Assembly (NCBI GenBank): GCA_900314355.1
Contig: OMUY01000041.1
Span: 1-59,875 of the forward strand
Origin: an uncultured Eubacteriales bacterium
Lineage (GTDB): Bacteria; Bacillota; Clostridia; Oscillospirales; Acutalibacteraceae
Length of the DNA stretch: 59,875 nt
Direction: 5' to 3'
Notes under the pieces: generated by a model
What the model saw: only the letters and a program-made list of their open reading frames with translations
Told to the model about the DNA's origin: nothing
Database searches by the model: none
Translations under genes and position numbers: made by a program
In this document: positions 44,898 through 53,391 of the stretch, in pieces
Numbering within the stretch: the stretch's first letter is position 1
Layout of the letters: each line of letters begins with the position of its first letter

Positions 44898-44926
44898 AAT
44901 ATATCTTGTTTGAAACTTTAGTTTAA
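44898..44926 (-). promoter_or_regulatory. Probable nagB promoter
   Basis: Minus strand: TTAAAC (44926-44921), a 17-base spacer and TATATT (44903-44898), about 25 bases before nagB. The -35 is imperfect. Confidence 0.4.
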
Positions 44927-45007
44927 CATTTATTCAGGTTTATTTCAATACTGTTGACAGAATATACGAAAATATTTATTTAAAAGTCCTCTATCCTCCG
45001 ACTTTAC

Positions 45008-45055
45008 AAAAAATGATAAAAGCGGCTTCGCATAAAAAAACGAAACCGCACTTAT
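45008..45055 (-). terminator. Terminator of upp
   Basis: GCGGCTTCG (45022-45030) and CGAAACCGC (45041-45049) form a stem with one mismatch, followed on the minus strand by a T-rich tract. Confidence 0.65.
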
Positions 45056-45068
45056 AATTTATGTACTA

Positions 45069-45698
45069 TTATTTTGTTCCGAAAATTCTGTCTCCGGCGT
45101 CGCCGAGTCCCGGAACTATATATCCGTTCTCGTTCAATTTTTCGTCCATTGCGGCGCAGAAAATATCAACGTCGGGGTGTGCCTTGGAAAGGGCGTCTAT
45201 TCCCTCGGGAGCCGCTATGACGCACATGAACTTGATTGATTTCGGCTCTCTCTTTTTTATCTGCGTGATTGCGTCAACTGCGCTGCCGCCTGTTGCGCAC
45301 ATAGGATCTACAAGAAGAACGTCTCTTTCCGAAATATCCTGAGGAAGTTTGCAATAGTATTCGACAGGCTCAAGAGTTTCGGGATCTCTGTAAAGACCTA
45401 TATGACCTACTCTTGCCGACGGAATCATTTTCAGTACGCCGTCGACCATTCCTATTCCCGCTCTTAAAATGGGTACTATAGCCATTTTCTTGCCGGCAAG
45501 TTTTTTTGTGGTAGCCGTTCCTATGGGCGTTTCCACTTTCGTATCTACAAGCGGCAGATCTCTTGTAGCCTCGTATGTCATAAGCATTGCGATTTCACCG
45601 ATTATCTCTCTGAAATCTTTGCAGCTTGTGTTTTTATCCCTCAGTATTGTGAGTTTGTGTTGAATCAAAGGATGCTGAATAATTTCTATTTTTCCCAT
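45069..45698 (-). CDS. upp: Uracil phosphoribosyltransferase
   Basis: Salvages uracil with PRPP to UMP. It has 209 residues, exactly the family size. The PRPP-binding loop is [14 protein letters not shown] and the uracil-binding C-terminus is [18 protein letters not shown]. The N-terminal [15 protein letters not shown] is typical. GGGAGGA precedes the ATG. It is flanked by terminators on both sides, so it is a single-gene unit. Confidence 0.98.
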   Translation of the reverse strand: MGKIEIIQHPLIQHKLTILRDKNTSCKDFREIIGEIAMLMTYEATRDLPLVDTKVETPIGTATTKKLAGKKMAIVPILRAGIGMVDGVLKMIPSARVGHIGLYRDPETLEPVEYYCKLPQDISERDVLLVDPMCATGGSAVDAITQIKKREPKSIKFMCVIAAPEGIDALSKAHPDVDIFCAAMDEKLNENGYIVPGLGDAGDRIFGTK

Positions 45699-45771
45699 TT
45701 TTTAAAGTCCTCCCGATGGAAAATAATATTTGGCTTTTAGTATTATACTATTCGATGAATAAGTTTACAAG

Positions 45772-45810
45772 TAAAAAGCGAATCGATTTTAAAAATAATC
45801 AATTCGCTTA
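45772..45810 (-). terminator. Terminator of rpiB (tsaE-tsaB-rpiB unit)
   Basis: AAGCGAATCGATT and AATCAATTCGCTT form a 13-base stem with one mismatch, followed on the minus strand by TTTTTAC. Confidence 0.7.
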
Positions 45811-45816
45811 AATATG

Positions 45817-46260
45817 TCAATTTTTCTTTTCTATTTCCGTTATGAGGTCAACTCTTCTCTGATGTCTTCCGCCCTCAAATTCGGTGTCGATGAAAAGGTC
45901 TACGAGTTCGTCGGCAAGACCTGCGCCTACAACTCTCGCGCCGAGGCAAAGAACATTGGCGTCATTGTGCGCTCTCGTAAATTTAGCGGAAAAACAATCC
46001 GAGCAGGCTGCGGCTCTGATTCCGTTTACCTTATTTGCGCAAATAGACATACCTATACCTGTTCCGCAGCAGAGTATTCCTCTGTAACATTCTCCCGATG
46101 TGATTTTTCCGCAGAGTTTTTCGGCGTAAACGGGGTAGTCGCAAGATTTTGTGTCGTAAGTTCCAACGTCCTCGTATTCGAGTCCTCTTTCGTCAAGATG
46201 CTTTTTTATTTCCTCCTTCAAGGGGAAACCGGCATGATCCGAACCTATTACAAGTTTCAT
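45817..46260 (-). CDS. rpiB: Ribose-5-phosphate isomerase B
   Basis: A 147-residue RpiB/LacAB-type isomerase interconverting ribose 5-phosphate and ribulose 5-phosphate. The N-terminal LVIGSDHAGFPLKEEI and the catalytic-Cys segment GILCCGTGIGMSICANK are diagnostic, followed by RAHNDANVLCLGARVVG. AGGAG precedes the ATG. It follows tsaB by 32 bases. Allose-6-phosphate isomerase activity is possible, but there are no allose genes nearby. Confidence 0.96.
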   Translation of the reverse strand: MKLVIGSDHAGFPLKEEIKKHLDERGLEYEDVGTYDTKSCDYPVYAEKLCGKITSGECYRGILCCGTGIGMSICANKVNGIRAAACSDCFSAKFTRAHNDANVLCLGARVVGAGLADELVDLFIDTEFEGGRHQRRVDLITEIEKKN

Positions 46261-46292
46261 ATCTGCTCCTTTCGCAATATAAAATATATTTT

Positions 46293-46997
46293 TTAAATTT
46301 TATTTTCTTCTGATTTTTTTCTGAGCATTCTCTCTGCCTGAGGCGGTCTCAGATAAACCGGTTCAAGCTTCCCGGATTCAACGAAATCGTCTTCTCTGTC
46401 ATTTGCTATAAGACAAGCAGACGACGCCCTTTGAAATTTCAGCTCGGGCGAGCATATAAATAAATCGTCCACTTTGCCGATTAAGTAGTTGTATGAAATA
46501 TCCGCGCCGTCTCCTATCAGTATTTTTTTGCCTGAAATCAAAGAAAGCTCTCTTCCCAAATCGTCGAGACTTATTGCCCTGTCCTCTGTAATTCTGCTGA
46601 CGGAAAAATCGAACGAAAAGAAATTGGCGTTATACACCTGATTTCTTCTCGCGTCCATAACAGATACGATAGTGGCGTCCGAATTTATAAGCGGATATGC
46701 TATCGCCTCAAGAGTCGAAACGGGACAGCATTTTATGTTGTTTTTAAAACATATTCCTTTTGCTGTCGCTATTCCTATTCTGACCCCGGTAAAAGACCCC
46801 GGACCGCATGTGACGGCTACTGCGTCCGTGTCATCTACAGATAAATCGGTGTTATTGTAAAGATTTTCTATAATCGGCATTAAAGTGACGGAATGAGTGA
46901 GTCCGGAATTTAAAAAAGTTTCTCCTATTATCTTTCCGTCTTTGGAGACAGCCGCCGATACGGATTTCGCGGAGGAATCGATTCCGAGTATTACCAT
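46293..46997 (-). CDS. tsaB: tRNA threonylcarbamoyladenosine biosynthesis protein TsaB
   Basis: A 234-residue ASKHA-fold protein that scaffolds TsaD and TsaE for the t6A modification of ANN-decoding tRNAs. It has the N-terminal LGIDSSAKSVSAAVS and VAVTCGPGSFTGVRIGIAT, typical of TsaB. It overlaps tsaE by seven bases, so the pair is coupled. The often neighbouring rimI and tsaD genes are absent; rpiB follows instead. Confidence 0.95.
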   Translation of the reverse strand: MVILGIDSSAKSVSAAVSKDGKIIGETFLNSGLTHSVTLMPIIENLYNNTDLSVDDTDAVAVTCGPGSFTGVRIGIATAKGICFKNNIKCCPVSTLEAIAYPLINSDATIVSVMDARRNQVYNANFFSFDFSVSRITEDRAISLDDLGRELSLISGKKILIGDGADISYNYLIGKVDDLFICSPELKFQRASSACLIANDREDDFVESGKLEPVYLRPPQAERMLRKKSEENKI

Positions 46998-47434
46998 CTT
47001 CCGCCTCCGTCTATAATAAATTTTCTTCTGTTTTCTCCGAGCGGCTCAATATTTACATTTATCAGGTTTATTGATCCGTCGTCAACAGCCTCTTCGATGT
47101 TTTCGCTCCATTCGATGAAAATTATGCTGTCGGAATCGAGATAATCGAAAAATCCAGTCGAATAAAGACTGTCCCATGAATTTACTCTGTACATATCGAA
47201 ATGATATACGTGAAATCCGTTAACGGTAATTCCGTAGTCGTTTACAATAGCGAATGTTGGACTTGTCACAGGCAGTTTTACGCCTAATTTTTCGCACGCG
47301 TACCTTGTAAAAGTCGTTTTGCCTGCTCCGAGGCCTCCTTTAAAAGCGACGACGTCGCCGCCTTTCAGTTTCGACGCGAAATCATATGCGATAGATTCCG
47401 TGTCACTTTCTTTTTCGGAAATATATACTTTCAT
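46991..47434 (-). CDS. tsaE: tRNA threonylcarbamoyladenosine biosynthesis ATPase TsaE
   Basis: A 147-residue P-loop ATPase that drives turnover of the TsaBD complex in t6A synthesis. Walker A is GGLGAGKTTFTRYA. The switch segment is SPTFAIVNDYG, and the Walker B-like FIEWSENIEE lies near the C-terminus. It is first in the unit tsaE-tsaB-rpiB and is divergent from rodA. Confidence 0.96.
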   Translation of the reverse strand: MKVYISEKESDTESIAYDFASKLKGGDVVAFKGGLGAGKTTFTRYACEKLGVKLPVTSPTFAIVNDYGITVNGFHVYHFDMYRVNSWDSLYSTGFFDYLDSDSIIFIEWSENIEEAVDDGSINLINVNIEPLGENRRKFIIDGGGRW

Positions 47435-47488
47435 AAAAAAACATAATATACTTGAAAAAACAGAGTTATGACTGTATAATATTTATTA

Positions 47489-47518
47489 TTGATTATATAT
47501 AAAAAATTAAAGTATAAT
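47489..47518 (+). promoter_or_regulatory. Promoter of the rodA gene cluster
   Basis: TTGATT (47489-47494), an 18-base spacer and TATAAT (47513-47518), about 38 bases upstream of the rodA-like start. Confidence 0.6.
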
Positions 47519-47556
47519 AATATCAATAAAAACTAAAGTTCAGGTTTATATCGGAT

Positions 47557-48738
47557 TTGAAAAATATTATATCACATATAAAAAGTTTTATCAAGCAGAC
47601 CGATAACTTTTTGCTTTTGATATGCATAGCGCTTTCAACTGTCGGAATACTTTCGGTTCAGTCGGCGACGCTTGTAAATTCCGGCTCGTCCGTGCCGAAG
47701 GGGCTTACAAGAGACGCCACGGTAATGCTTCTTGCCGTAGTTATCGGAATAGTTCTCGCGATATTGATTTCCTGCGTAAATTATGATTTCATGATAAGGC
47801 TTTGGCCTTTTATAGGGCTTGTATGCATGGGGCTTGTCGCGCTGACTTTGATTATCGGCGTCGGCCCGTCCGCGAGGTCTGACGCGAGAACATGGATAAG
47901 GCTGGGCGGTTCCGGTCTTTACTTTCAGCCGTCGGAACTTTGGAAAGTCGGATTTATTATCACATTCGCGTCGCATCTTGACAATGTAAAGGACAGACTC
48001 AATAAATTTTCGACATTTATCGTTCTCTGCATTCACGGCGCAATACCTGTCGCGCTTGTAACGATAAGCGGCGATATGGGTTCGGCTCTCATATTTTTTA
48101 TGATGTTTGTGATAATGATGTTCGCGTCGGGCGTTCATCTGAGATATTTTGCTTTAGGAGCGGCCGTCGGCATCGCGTCTATATATCCTCTTTGGAACTT
48201 TGTCTTTTCCGATATTCAGAAGGACAGAATTTTAGCGCTCATTAATCCCGAATCATATCCAGATATAATATATCAGCAGGAACAGGGACTTAAAGCTATT
48301 AAAAGCGGCGGATTTTTCGGAGCCGGTCTTTTCAAGGGATATTACACTCAGAACGGTCTCATACCCGAAGGCGAAAACGATATGATACTCGCGACAGTCG
48401 GAGAAGAGCTCGGACTTGTCGGATGTATAGTTGTGTTCGCGCTGTTTTTTATCCTCGTTTTCAGAATTGCTTCTGTCGGAAGAAAATCAAAAGATTCCGT
48501 AGTAAATATTATAGCTGCGGGGGCCGCTGCGATGATAGCGTCTCAGGTTATTATCAACGTCGGCATGGTGCTTGAAATTTTCCCTGTAATCGGAATAACT
48601 CTTCCTTTTTTGAGCGCGGGCGGTTCTTCAAACCTCTGCATTTACCTTGCGATAGGTATCGTGATGAGCTTAAGGCGTCATACAATGGCTAAAGACATCA
48701 CCGGTATTAGGCTTCAGAGAGGGAGCTTTTCGAGCTGA
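47557..48738 (+). CDS. rodA: SEDS-family peptidoglycan polymerase (RodA/FtsW-like)
   Basis: A 393-residue integral membrane glycosyltransferase of the SEDS family with about ten helices, polymerising lipid II during growth or division. Conserved segments are YFQPSELWKVGFI, ISGDMGSALIFF, EGENDMILATVGEELGLVG and TLPFLSAGGSSNL. The catalytic loop Asp is expected in this family between the later helices. It starts at TTG 47557 with only a weak ribosome binding site. The stop overlaps the next gene's ATG by one base. RodA versus FtsW cannot be settled from sequence alone; RodA is preferred because no division genes are adjacent. Confidence 0.88.
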   Translation: MKNIISHIKSFIKQTDNFLLLICIALSTVGILSVQSATLVNSGSSVPKGLTRDATVMLLAVVIGIVLAILISCVNYDFMIRLWPFIGLVCMGLVALTLIIGVGPSARSDARTWIRLGGSGLYFQPSELWKVGFIITFASHLDNVKDRLNKFSTFIVLCIHGAIPVALVTISGDMGSALIFFMMFVIMMFASGVHLRYFALGAAVGIASIYPLWNFVFSDIQKDRILALINPESYPDIIYQQEQGLKAIKSGGFFGAGLFKGYYTQNGLIPEGENDMILATVGEELGLVGCIVVFALFFILVFRIASVGRKSKDSVVNIIAAGAAAMIASQVIINVGMVLEIFPVIGITLPFLSAGGSSNLCIYLAIGIVMSLRRHTMAKDITGIRLQRGSFSS

Positions 48739-49484
48739 TGAAAGATGAAACGGAATTTTTAAAAAAGAGATTTTCGGAGCTCAGCGACAGAGCTTTTGAA
48801 AGAAACGTATGGGAATATTCCTCATTCCTCAATTTGGAGGAACAATCCGTTTTAATGTCGTCTGTTCCCGGCAATATGTATTTTCTTTACGGAGGGTACA
48901 CGGAAGCGGAGAGGAAAATCGCCGTTTTCGGAGACAGAGAAGAGTTTGGCTACGACCCGGCTTTCCCTGTTAAAATTATAAAGTTCACGCCGGTGAATAT
49001 GAAATTTTCTGATAATCTCACACACCGCGACGTTTTGGGTTCTGTTATGTCCTTAGGAATTGAGCGAAAAACAGTGGGAGATATTTTAATTTATGAAAAC
49101 ACGCCGTATGTATTTGTGCTGGATGAAATTTCAAACGCCGTTCTCGAACTGAAAAAACTTAAACACACATCTGTAAAAGCCGAAATCTGCTCTTTCGTTC
49201 CCGAACAGGCCGTACCGAAAATAACAGAAAAAGAAGTTACCGTGTCGTCACTCAGATTGGACTGCCTTGCCGCCGCGGTTTTCGGATTGTCGAGAAAAGA
49301 AGCTTCCGATTTATCAAAGAACGGCAGACTGTTTGTCGATTCCGCAGAAAAAATCAATCCGTCGTTTGAAGTGAAGGAAGGCAGTATAGTGTCAGTCAGA
49401 GGAAAGGGAAGATTTAAACTTTTATCTGTAAACGGATTAACTAAAAAAGGCAGATTGAAAATTACCGTCGGAACATATAGCTGA
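48738..49484 (+). CDS. ylmH: S4-domain RNA-binding protein, YlmH family
   Basis: A 248-residue cytoplasmic protein with an N-terminal YlmH-type RNA-binding region (about 1-165) and a C-terminal S4 domain (about 172-235) containing SLRLDCLAAAVFGLSRKEA and GRLFVDSAEKIN. YlmH homologues bind ribosomal RNA and are linked to ribosome quality control and, by gene neighbourhood, to cell division. The ATG overlaps the rodA stop (TGATG), indicating coupling. It is not next to the sepF/ylmG/divIVA set seen in many Firmicutes. Confidence 0.9.
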   Translation: MKDETEFLKKRFSELSDRAFERNVWEYSSFLNLEEQSVLMSSVPGNMYFLYGGYTEAERKIAVFGDREEFGYDPAFPVKIIKFTPVNMKFSDNLTHRDVLGSVMSLGIERKTVGDILIYENTPYVFVLDEISNAVLELKKLKHTSVKAEICSFVPEQAVPKITEKEVTVSSLRLDCLAAAVFGLSRKEASDLSKNGRLFVDSAEKINPSFEVKEGSIVSVRGKGRFKLLSVNGLTKKGRLKITVGTYS

Positions 49485-49521
49485 TATTTTTACAAAATCA
49501 ATTTTATGAAAGGAAAATCAC

Positions 49522-50508
49522 ATGCCCGGAAAATATTCCGTGTCACTCGGAAAGATAATAAAAGACAATCAGTTTGAAACGCTTTATACGCCTGATGATC
49601 CGGATAACATATATATAAGCTCAAAGGACGTAAACAGACCCGGACTTATGCTTTCGGGTTATTCGGATTACTTTGATTCGGAAAGAATAGATATTTTCGG
49701 ACTTACGGAAATTTCGTATCTCAGAGGGTTGTCTCCCGAAAAAAGAGAAGATTCATATGAATGTTTTTTCTCCGCGAGACCGGCGGCTCTTCTTATTACG
49801 AGGAGTCTTGAAACGGTAGGCAATATGATGGAATACGCCGAAAAATATTCGGTACCTGTTTTGAGAACGTCCGAACAGACTTCTGCCGCAATGGCCGCAT
49901 TGATTTCATATCTCGGCGTAGAACTTGCCGACAGGATAACAAGGCACGGAGTTTTGGTTGAAGTATCCGGGGAAGGAGTTCTGATTGTAGGCGACAGCGG
50001 AGTCGGAAAATCAGAGACTGCGGTCGAATTGATAAAAAGAGGTCATAGACTTATCGCGGACGACGCGGTCGAAATAAGGCGGGTTTCAAATAAAACTCTC
50101 GTAGGTCAGGCTCCCGACAATATACGGCATTATATTGAGGTCAGAGGCGTAGGAATAATAAACGCGAGAACTATATTTGGTCTCGGCGCGGTAAAACTTT
50201 CTGAAAAAATCGATATGGTCATACGACTTGAGCAGTGGGCTCCTGAAATGGTCTACGACCGCATGGGGCTTGAAGAAGACTATATAAATATCCTCGGCAT
50301 ACATGTTCCCGCCACCGTAGTTCCCGTAAAACCCGGAAGAAATCTCGCTATAATAATTGAGACTGCGGCTTTAGTCAACAGGCAGAAAAAAATGGGATAT
50401 AACGCCGCCAAGGAGCTTATGACAAGCCTCGGCATGGATGATTATTATCCAGAACAGAAGGAAATAGAGCATTGGAGTCTAGACGGCTCGTCAGGCGATT
50501 ATTATTAA
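49522..50508 (+). CDS. hprK: HPr kinase/phosphorylase
   Basis: A 328-residue bifunctional enzyme that phosphorylates or dephosphorylates HPr at its regulatory serine, controlling carbon catabolite repression in Firmicutes. The N-terminal domain is about 1-130. The kinase domain has Walker A GDSGVGKSETA, HRLIADDAVEIRR and the HprK signature EVRGVGIINARTIFG. AAAGGA precedes the ATG. It lies next to a glucokinase gene, a coherent carbon-sensing pair. Confidence 0.97.
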   Translation: MPGKYSVSLGKIIKDNQFETLYTPDDPDNIYISSKDVNRPGLMLSGYSDYFDSERIDIFGLTEISYLRGLSPEKREDSYECFFSARPAALLITRSLETVGNMMEYAEKYSVPVLRTSEQTSAAMAALISYLGVELADRITRHGVLVEVSGEGVLIVGDSGVGKSETAVELIKRGHRLIADDAVEIRRVSNKTLVGQAPDNIRHYIEVRGVGIINARTIFGLGAVKLSEKIDMVIRLEQWAPEMVYDRMGLEEDYINILGIHVPATVVPVKPGRNLAIIIETAALVNRQKKMGYNAAKELMTSLGMDDYYPEQKEIEHWSLDGSSGDYY

Positions 50509-50556
50509 ATAATAAATAATTTATAATCAAATTTTTATTTTTCGGAGGAAAAAATT

Positions 50557-51507
50557 ATGTTCAGAATCGGAATAGATCTGGGAGGAACAAACATCGTGTC
50601 CGCTGTTGTGGACGAAAACTACAACATCATTTCAAAAGGCAAAAAGAAAACATACAATGAAAGACCGGCTTCTCAGATATTCGACGATATAGCGGAGTCT
50701 GTAAGAATTGCAGTCAAAAACGCTGATATAACGTTGAACGAAGTCAAATCTATTGGAATCGGCACTCCGGGCTCCGTAAACAAGGCGAAGGGAGTTATAG
50801 ATTACGCAAACAATCTCGGATTTGACAAGGTCCCCGCTTATCAGATGCTTTCCGAGAGACTCGGCTTTGACAAAATATTTATAGACAACGACGCCAACTG
50901 CGCCGCTTTAGGCGAAGCTGTCGCAGGCGCCGGAAAAGGGTCAAAGGATTTTATCGCCATTACTCTCGGCACCGGAATAGGTTCGGGAATTGTATCAAAC
51001 GGCAAACTTGTGACAGGCGTAAATTATGCGGGCGCGGAGATGGGTCATACCGTAATAATCGCCGGCGGCGAGCCTTGCACATGCGGAAGAAGAGGATGCT
51101 GGGAAGCTTACGCCTCCGCTACGGCTCTTATCCGCGACACAAAAAAGGCGATGAAGGAAAATCCTTTTACGATTATGTGGGATATGGTAGATAACAATAT
51201 AGACGATGTAAACGGAAAGACTGCGTTTGACGCCATGAGAGCCGGAGACCCTGTAGCGACAGCCGTTTGTCAGAAGTACATCTACTATTTGAGCGTCGGA
51301 ACGATAAATATTGTCAATATATTCCAGCCTGAAAAAATCTGTTTCGGCGGCGGCATCGGTCACGAGGGTGAAAATATTCTCGCTCCTCTCAGAAAGATAG
51401 TCGCATCGGAAAGATACTCGAGACATTCTGAAAAACAGACGATTATCTGTGAAGCCGAACTCGGAAACGACGCCGGAATAATCGGAGCCGCTCTGCTTGA
51501 CGAATAA
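50557..51507 (+). CDS. glk: ROK-family glucokinase
   Basis: A 316-residue sugar kinase of the ROK family, phosphorylating glucose with ATP. The phosphate-binding IGIDLGGTNIVSAVVD opens the protein, the catalytic Asp is in IFIDNDANCAALGEA, and the ROK zinc motif is CTCGRRGCWEAYAS preceded by the zinc-ligand His in EMGHTVI. It has no DNA-binding domain, so it is an enzyme rather than a ROK repressor. TCGGAGGA precedes the ATG. Glucose is the most likely substrate, though other hexoses are possible. Confidence 0.93.
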   Translation: MFRIGIDLGGTNIVSAVVDENYNIISKGKKKTYNERPASQIFDDIAESVRIAVKNADITLNEVKSIGIGTPGSVNKAKGVIDYANNLGFDKVPAYQMLSERLGFDKIFIDNDANCAALGEAVAGAGKGSKDFIAITLGTGIGSGIVSNGKLVTGVNYAGAEMGHTVIIAGGEPCTCGRRGCWEAYASATALIRDTKKAMKENPFTIMWDMVDNNIDDVNGKTAFDAMRAGDPVATAVCQKYIYYLSVGTINIVNIFQPEKICFGGGIGHEGENILAPLRKIVASERYSRHSEKQTIICEAELGNDAGIIGAALLDE

Positions 51508-51539
51508 AAAGATAAAAATTTGTACGAACGTAAGTTTTT

Positions 51540-52451
51540 ATGAATACAGACGCTTCTATTGTTTTAAGCCTTGAAAAACTTGGCTTAACCGTTAAATTAA
51601 ACGAGGATATGTCTTGCCATACCACTTTTAAAGCGGGCGGCAGAGCCGAATACTTCATTTCCGCGAAAAACCCCGAATCTATCTACGGCGCCATAAAACT
51701 TGCCGAAAAAGAAAATATAGATTATTTCATCCTCGGCAAAGGTTCCGATACACTTTTCAGAGACAGCGGGTTTAACGGATTTGTGATTTCAACCGCTCAG
51801 TTTATGACAGAAATCAAAGTTTCCGGAAATATAATAAAGGCTCAGGCAGGCGCTTCTCTCGCGCATCTTTGTATGACGGCGTGCGAAAACTCTCTTACGG
51901 GACTTGAATTTGCCTACGGAATACCGGGATCTGTCGGCGGCGCTGTTTTTATGAACGCCGGAGCGTACGGCGGAGAGATGAAAGACATTATCAAATCAGT
52001 AACATACCTCGATAAAGACGGCCGGATTATCACTAAGAACAGAGGCTCTCTCGATTTGTCATACCGCCATTCGTTTTTTTCTGATAACCCCGGCTGCGTG
52101 ATAATTTCCTGCGAGGTGGAGCTCAAAAAAGGAGTTCAGAGCGAGATTAAAAGCAAAATGGACGATCTCACAGAAAGACGCAGATCAAAACAGCCGCTTG
52201 AATATCCGAGCGCCGGAAGCGCGTTCAAACGTCCGGAAGGGTATTTCGCGTCAAAGCTTATAGATGACTGCGGACTCAGGGGCGTTTCTGTGGGAAATGC
52301 GCAGATATCGGAAAAGCATACCGGATTTATTGTCAACAAAGGCGGCGCGACTGCCGATGATATAATCGGACTTATCAAACTTGTTCAGAAAACTGTTTTT
52401 GAAAAAACAGGAGTCAGACTTGAACCGGAGATTAGAATAATTCCGGCTTAA
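51540..52451 (+). CDS. murB: UDP-N-acetylenolpyruvoylglucosamine reductase
   Basis: FAD-dependent second committed step of peptidoglycan precursor synthesis, 303 residues. The FAD-binding region has FKAGGRAEYFI and ILGKGSDTLFRD. GIPGSVGGAVFMNAGAYGGE, YRHSFF and the active-site Ser region PSAGSAFKRP are all present, as in type II MurB. The ribosome binding site is weak (GTAAG). whiA follows after 11 bases; the rapZ and yvcK genes that commonly lie between them in Firmicutes are absent. Confidence 0.97.
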   Translation: MNTDASIVLSLEKLGLTVKLNEDMSCHTTFKAGGRAEYFISAKNPESIYGAIKLAEKENIDYFILGKGSDTLFRDSGFNGFVISTAQFMTEIKVSGNIIKAQAGASLAHLCMTACENSLTGLEFAYGIPGSVGGAVFMNAGAYGGEMKDIIKSVTYLDKDGRIITKNRGSLDLSYRHSFFSDNPGCVIISCEVELKKGVQSEIKSKMDDLTERRRSKQPLEYPSAGSAFKRPEGYFASKLIDDCGLRGVSVGNAQISEKHTGFIVNKGGATADDIIGLIKLVQKTVFEKTGVRLEPEIRIIPA

Positions 52452-52462
52452 ATAGGTGTCAA

Positions 52463-53371
52463 ATGTCATTTTCAGGCGAAGTAAAAAAAGAGTTATGCTC
52501 TTTGATAAATGAAAAAGACTGCTGCCGCAGGGCGGAAGCCTACGGAATGCTTTTTTTCGGAAAATATTTTGACAAAAATTCCATGGGAATACTGTCGGAT
52601 TATGAATTTGTCGCAAAAAAATACGCGGAGGAAGTCTACAATCTGACGGGATTCAGACCTGAAGTGGGTCAGACTGACAAAGGCAGCTACAAAGTCAGGA
52701 TAAAAAACAGGGACGAAATCAGGCTCATATTAAACGAACTCGGATATTCCGGAAATGAAGCCGTTCTGAAATTTCAGAAGAACAACTTGGAAAACGACTG
52801 CTGTGTAAGGTCGTTTTTGAGAGGCGCTTTTATTTCGTGCGGAATAGTCGCGGACCCTGAAAAAAGTTTTCATTTTGAATTTTCCGCGTCGTCGAAAGTA
52901 AAGTCAGACGCGTTGATAAAAATGCTGGAATCTTTGAAAAAAAGCCTTGACGGTCAGATTTCCGAACCTCTCGTTTCTTCAAGAGGCGGAGTGAGACTTG
53001 TATACTACAAAAAGAAAAACGACATAGAAAATATTTTAATAGCTATGGGCTGTCAAAACGCGGCGCTTGAATTTATAGACAATGAAATTATCAAAGTCGT
53101 AAAAAACAACGCCAACAGAGCGGCCAACTGCGATGCGGCAAATATAAAAAGAACAATCGAAGCGTCTAAAAAACAGACTAAGGCTATAAATATTTTAAAG
53201 CGCAAAGGCAAATTTGACACTCTGCCGGAGGAATATAAGCGAACAGCCGAAATCAGACTCGAAAGACCGGAGGCTTCTCTATCCGAGATAGGCAAATCGC
53301 TTGAAAAACAGGTTTCGCCTGCCACAGTCAGTTACAGATTAAATAAGATAGTAGAACTTTCGGAAAAATAA
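52463..53371 (+). CDS. whiA: DNA-binding protein WhiA
   Basis: A 302-residue protein with an N-terminal LAGLIDADG-endonuclease-like fold (about 1-190) lacking nuclease residues, and a C-terminal helix-turn-helix (about 220-300) ending in SLSEIGKSLEKQVSPATVSY. The family affects cell division, chromosome segregation and, in actinobacteria, sporulation. The segment SFLRGAFISCGIVADPEKSF is a WhiA hallmark. A weak AGGTG site precedes the ATG, suggesting translation linked to murB. Confidence 0.95.
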   Translation: MSFSGEVKKELCSLINEKDCCRRAEAYGMLFFGKYFDKNSMGILSDYEFVAKKYAEEVYNLTGFRPEVGQTDKGSYKVRIKNRDEIRLILNELGYSGNEAVLKFQKNNLENDCCVRSFLRGAFISCGIVADPEKSFHFEFSASSKVKSDALIKMLESLKKSLDGQISEPLVSSRGGVRLVYYKKKNDIENILIAMGCQNAALEFIDNEIIKVVKNNANRAANCDAANIKRTIEASKKQTKAINILKRKGKFDTLPEEYKRTAEIRLERPEASLSEIGKSLEKQVSPATVSYRLNKIVELSEK

Positions 53372-53391
53372 AATATTATACGGAGTAATAA

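Noticed and set aside
46001-46296. Plus-strand frames opposite rpiB
   Set aside because: They mirror the complete rpiB gene, which carries all the catalytic motifs on the minus strand.
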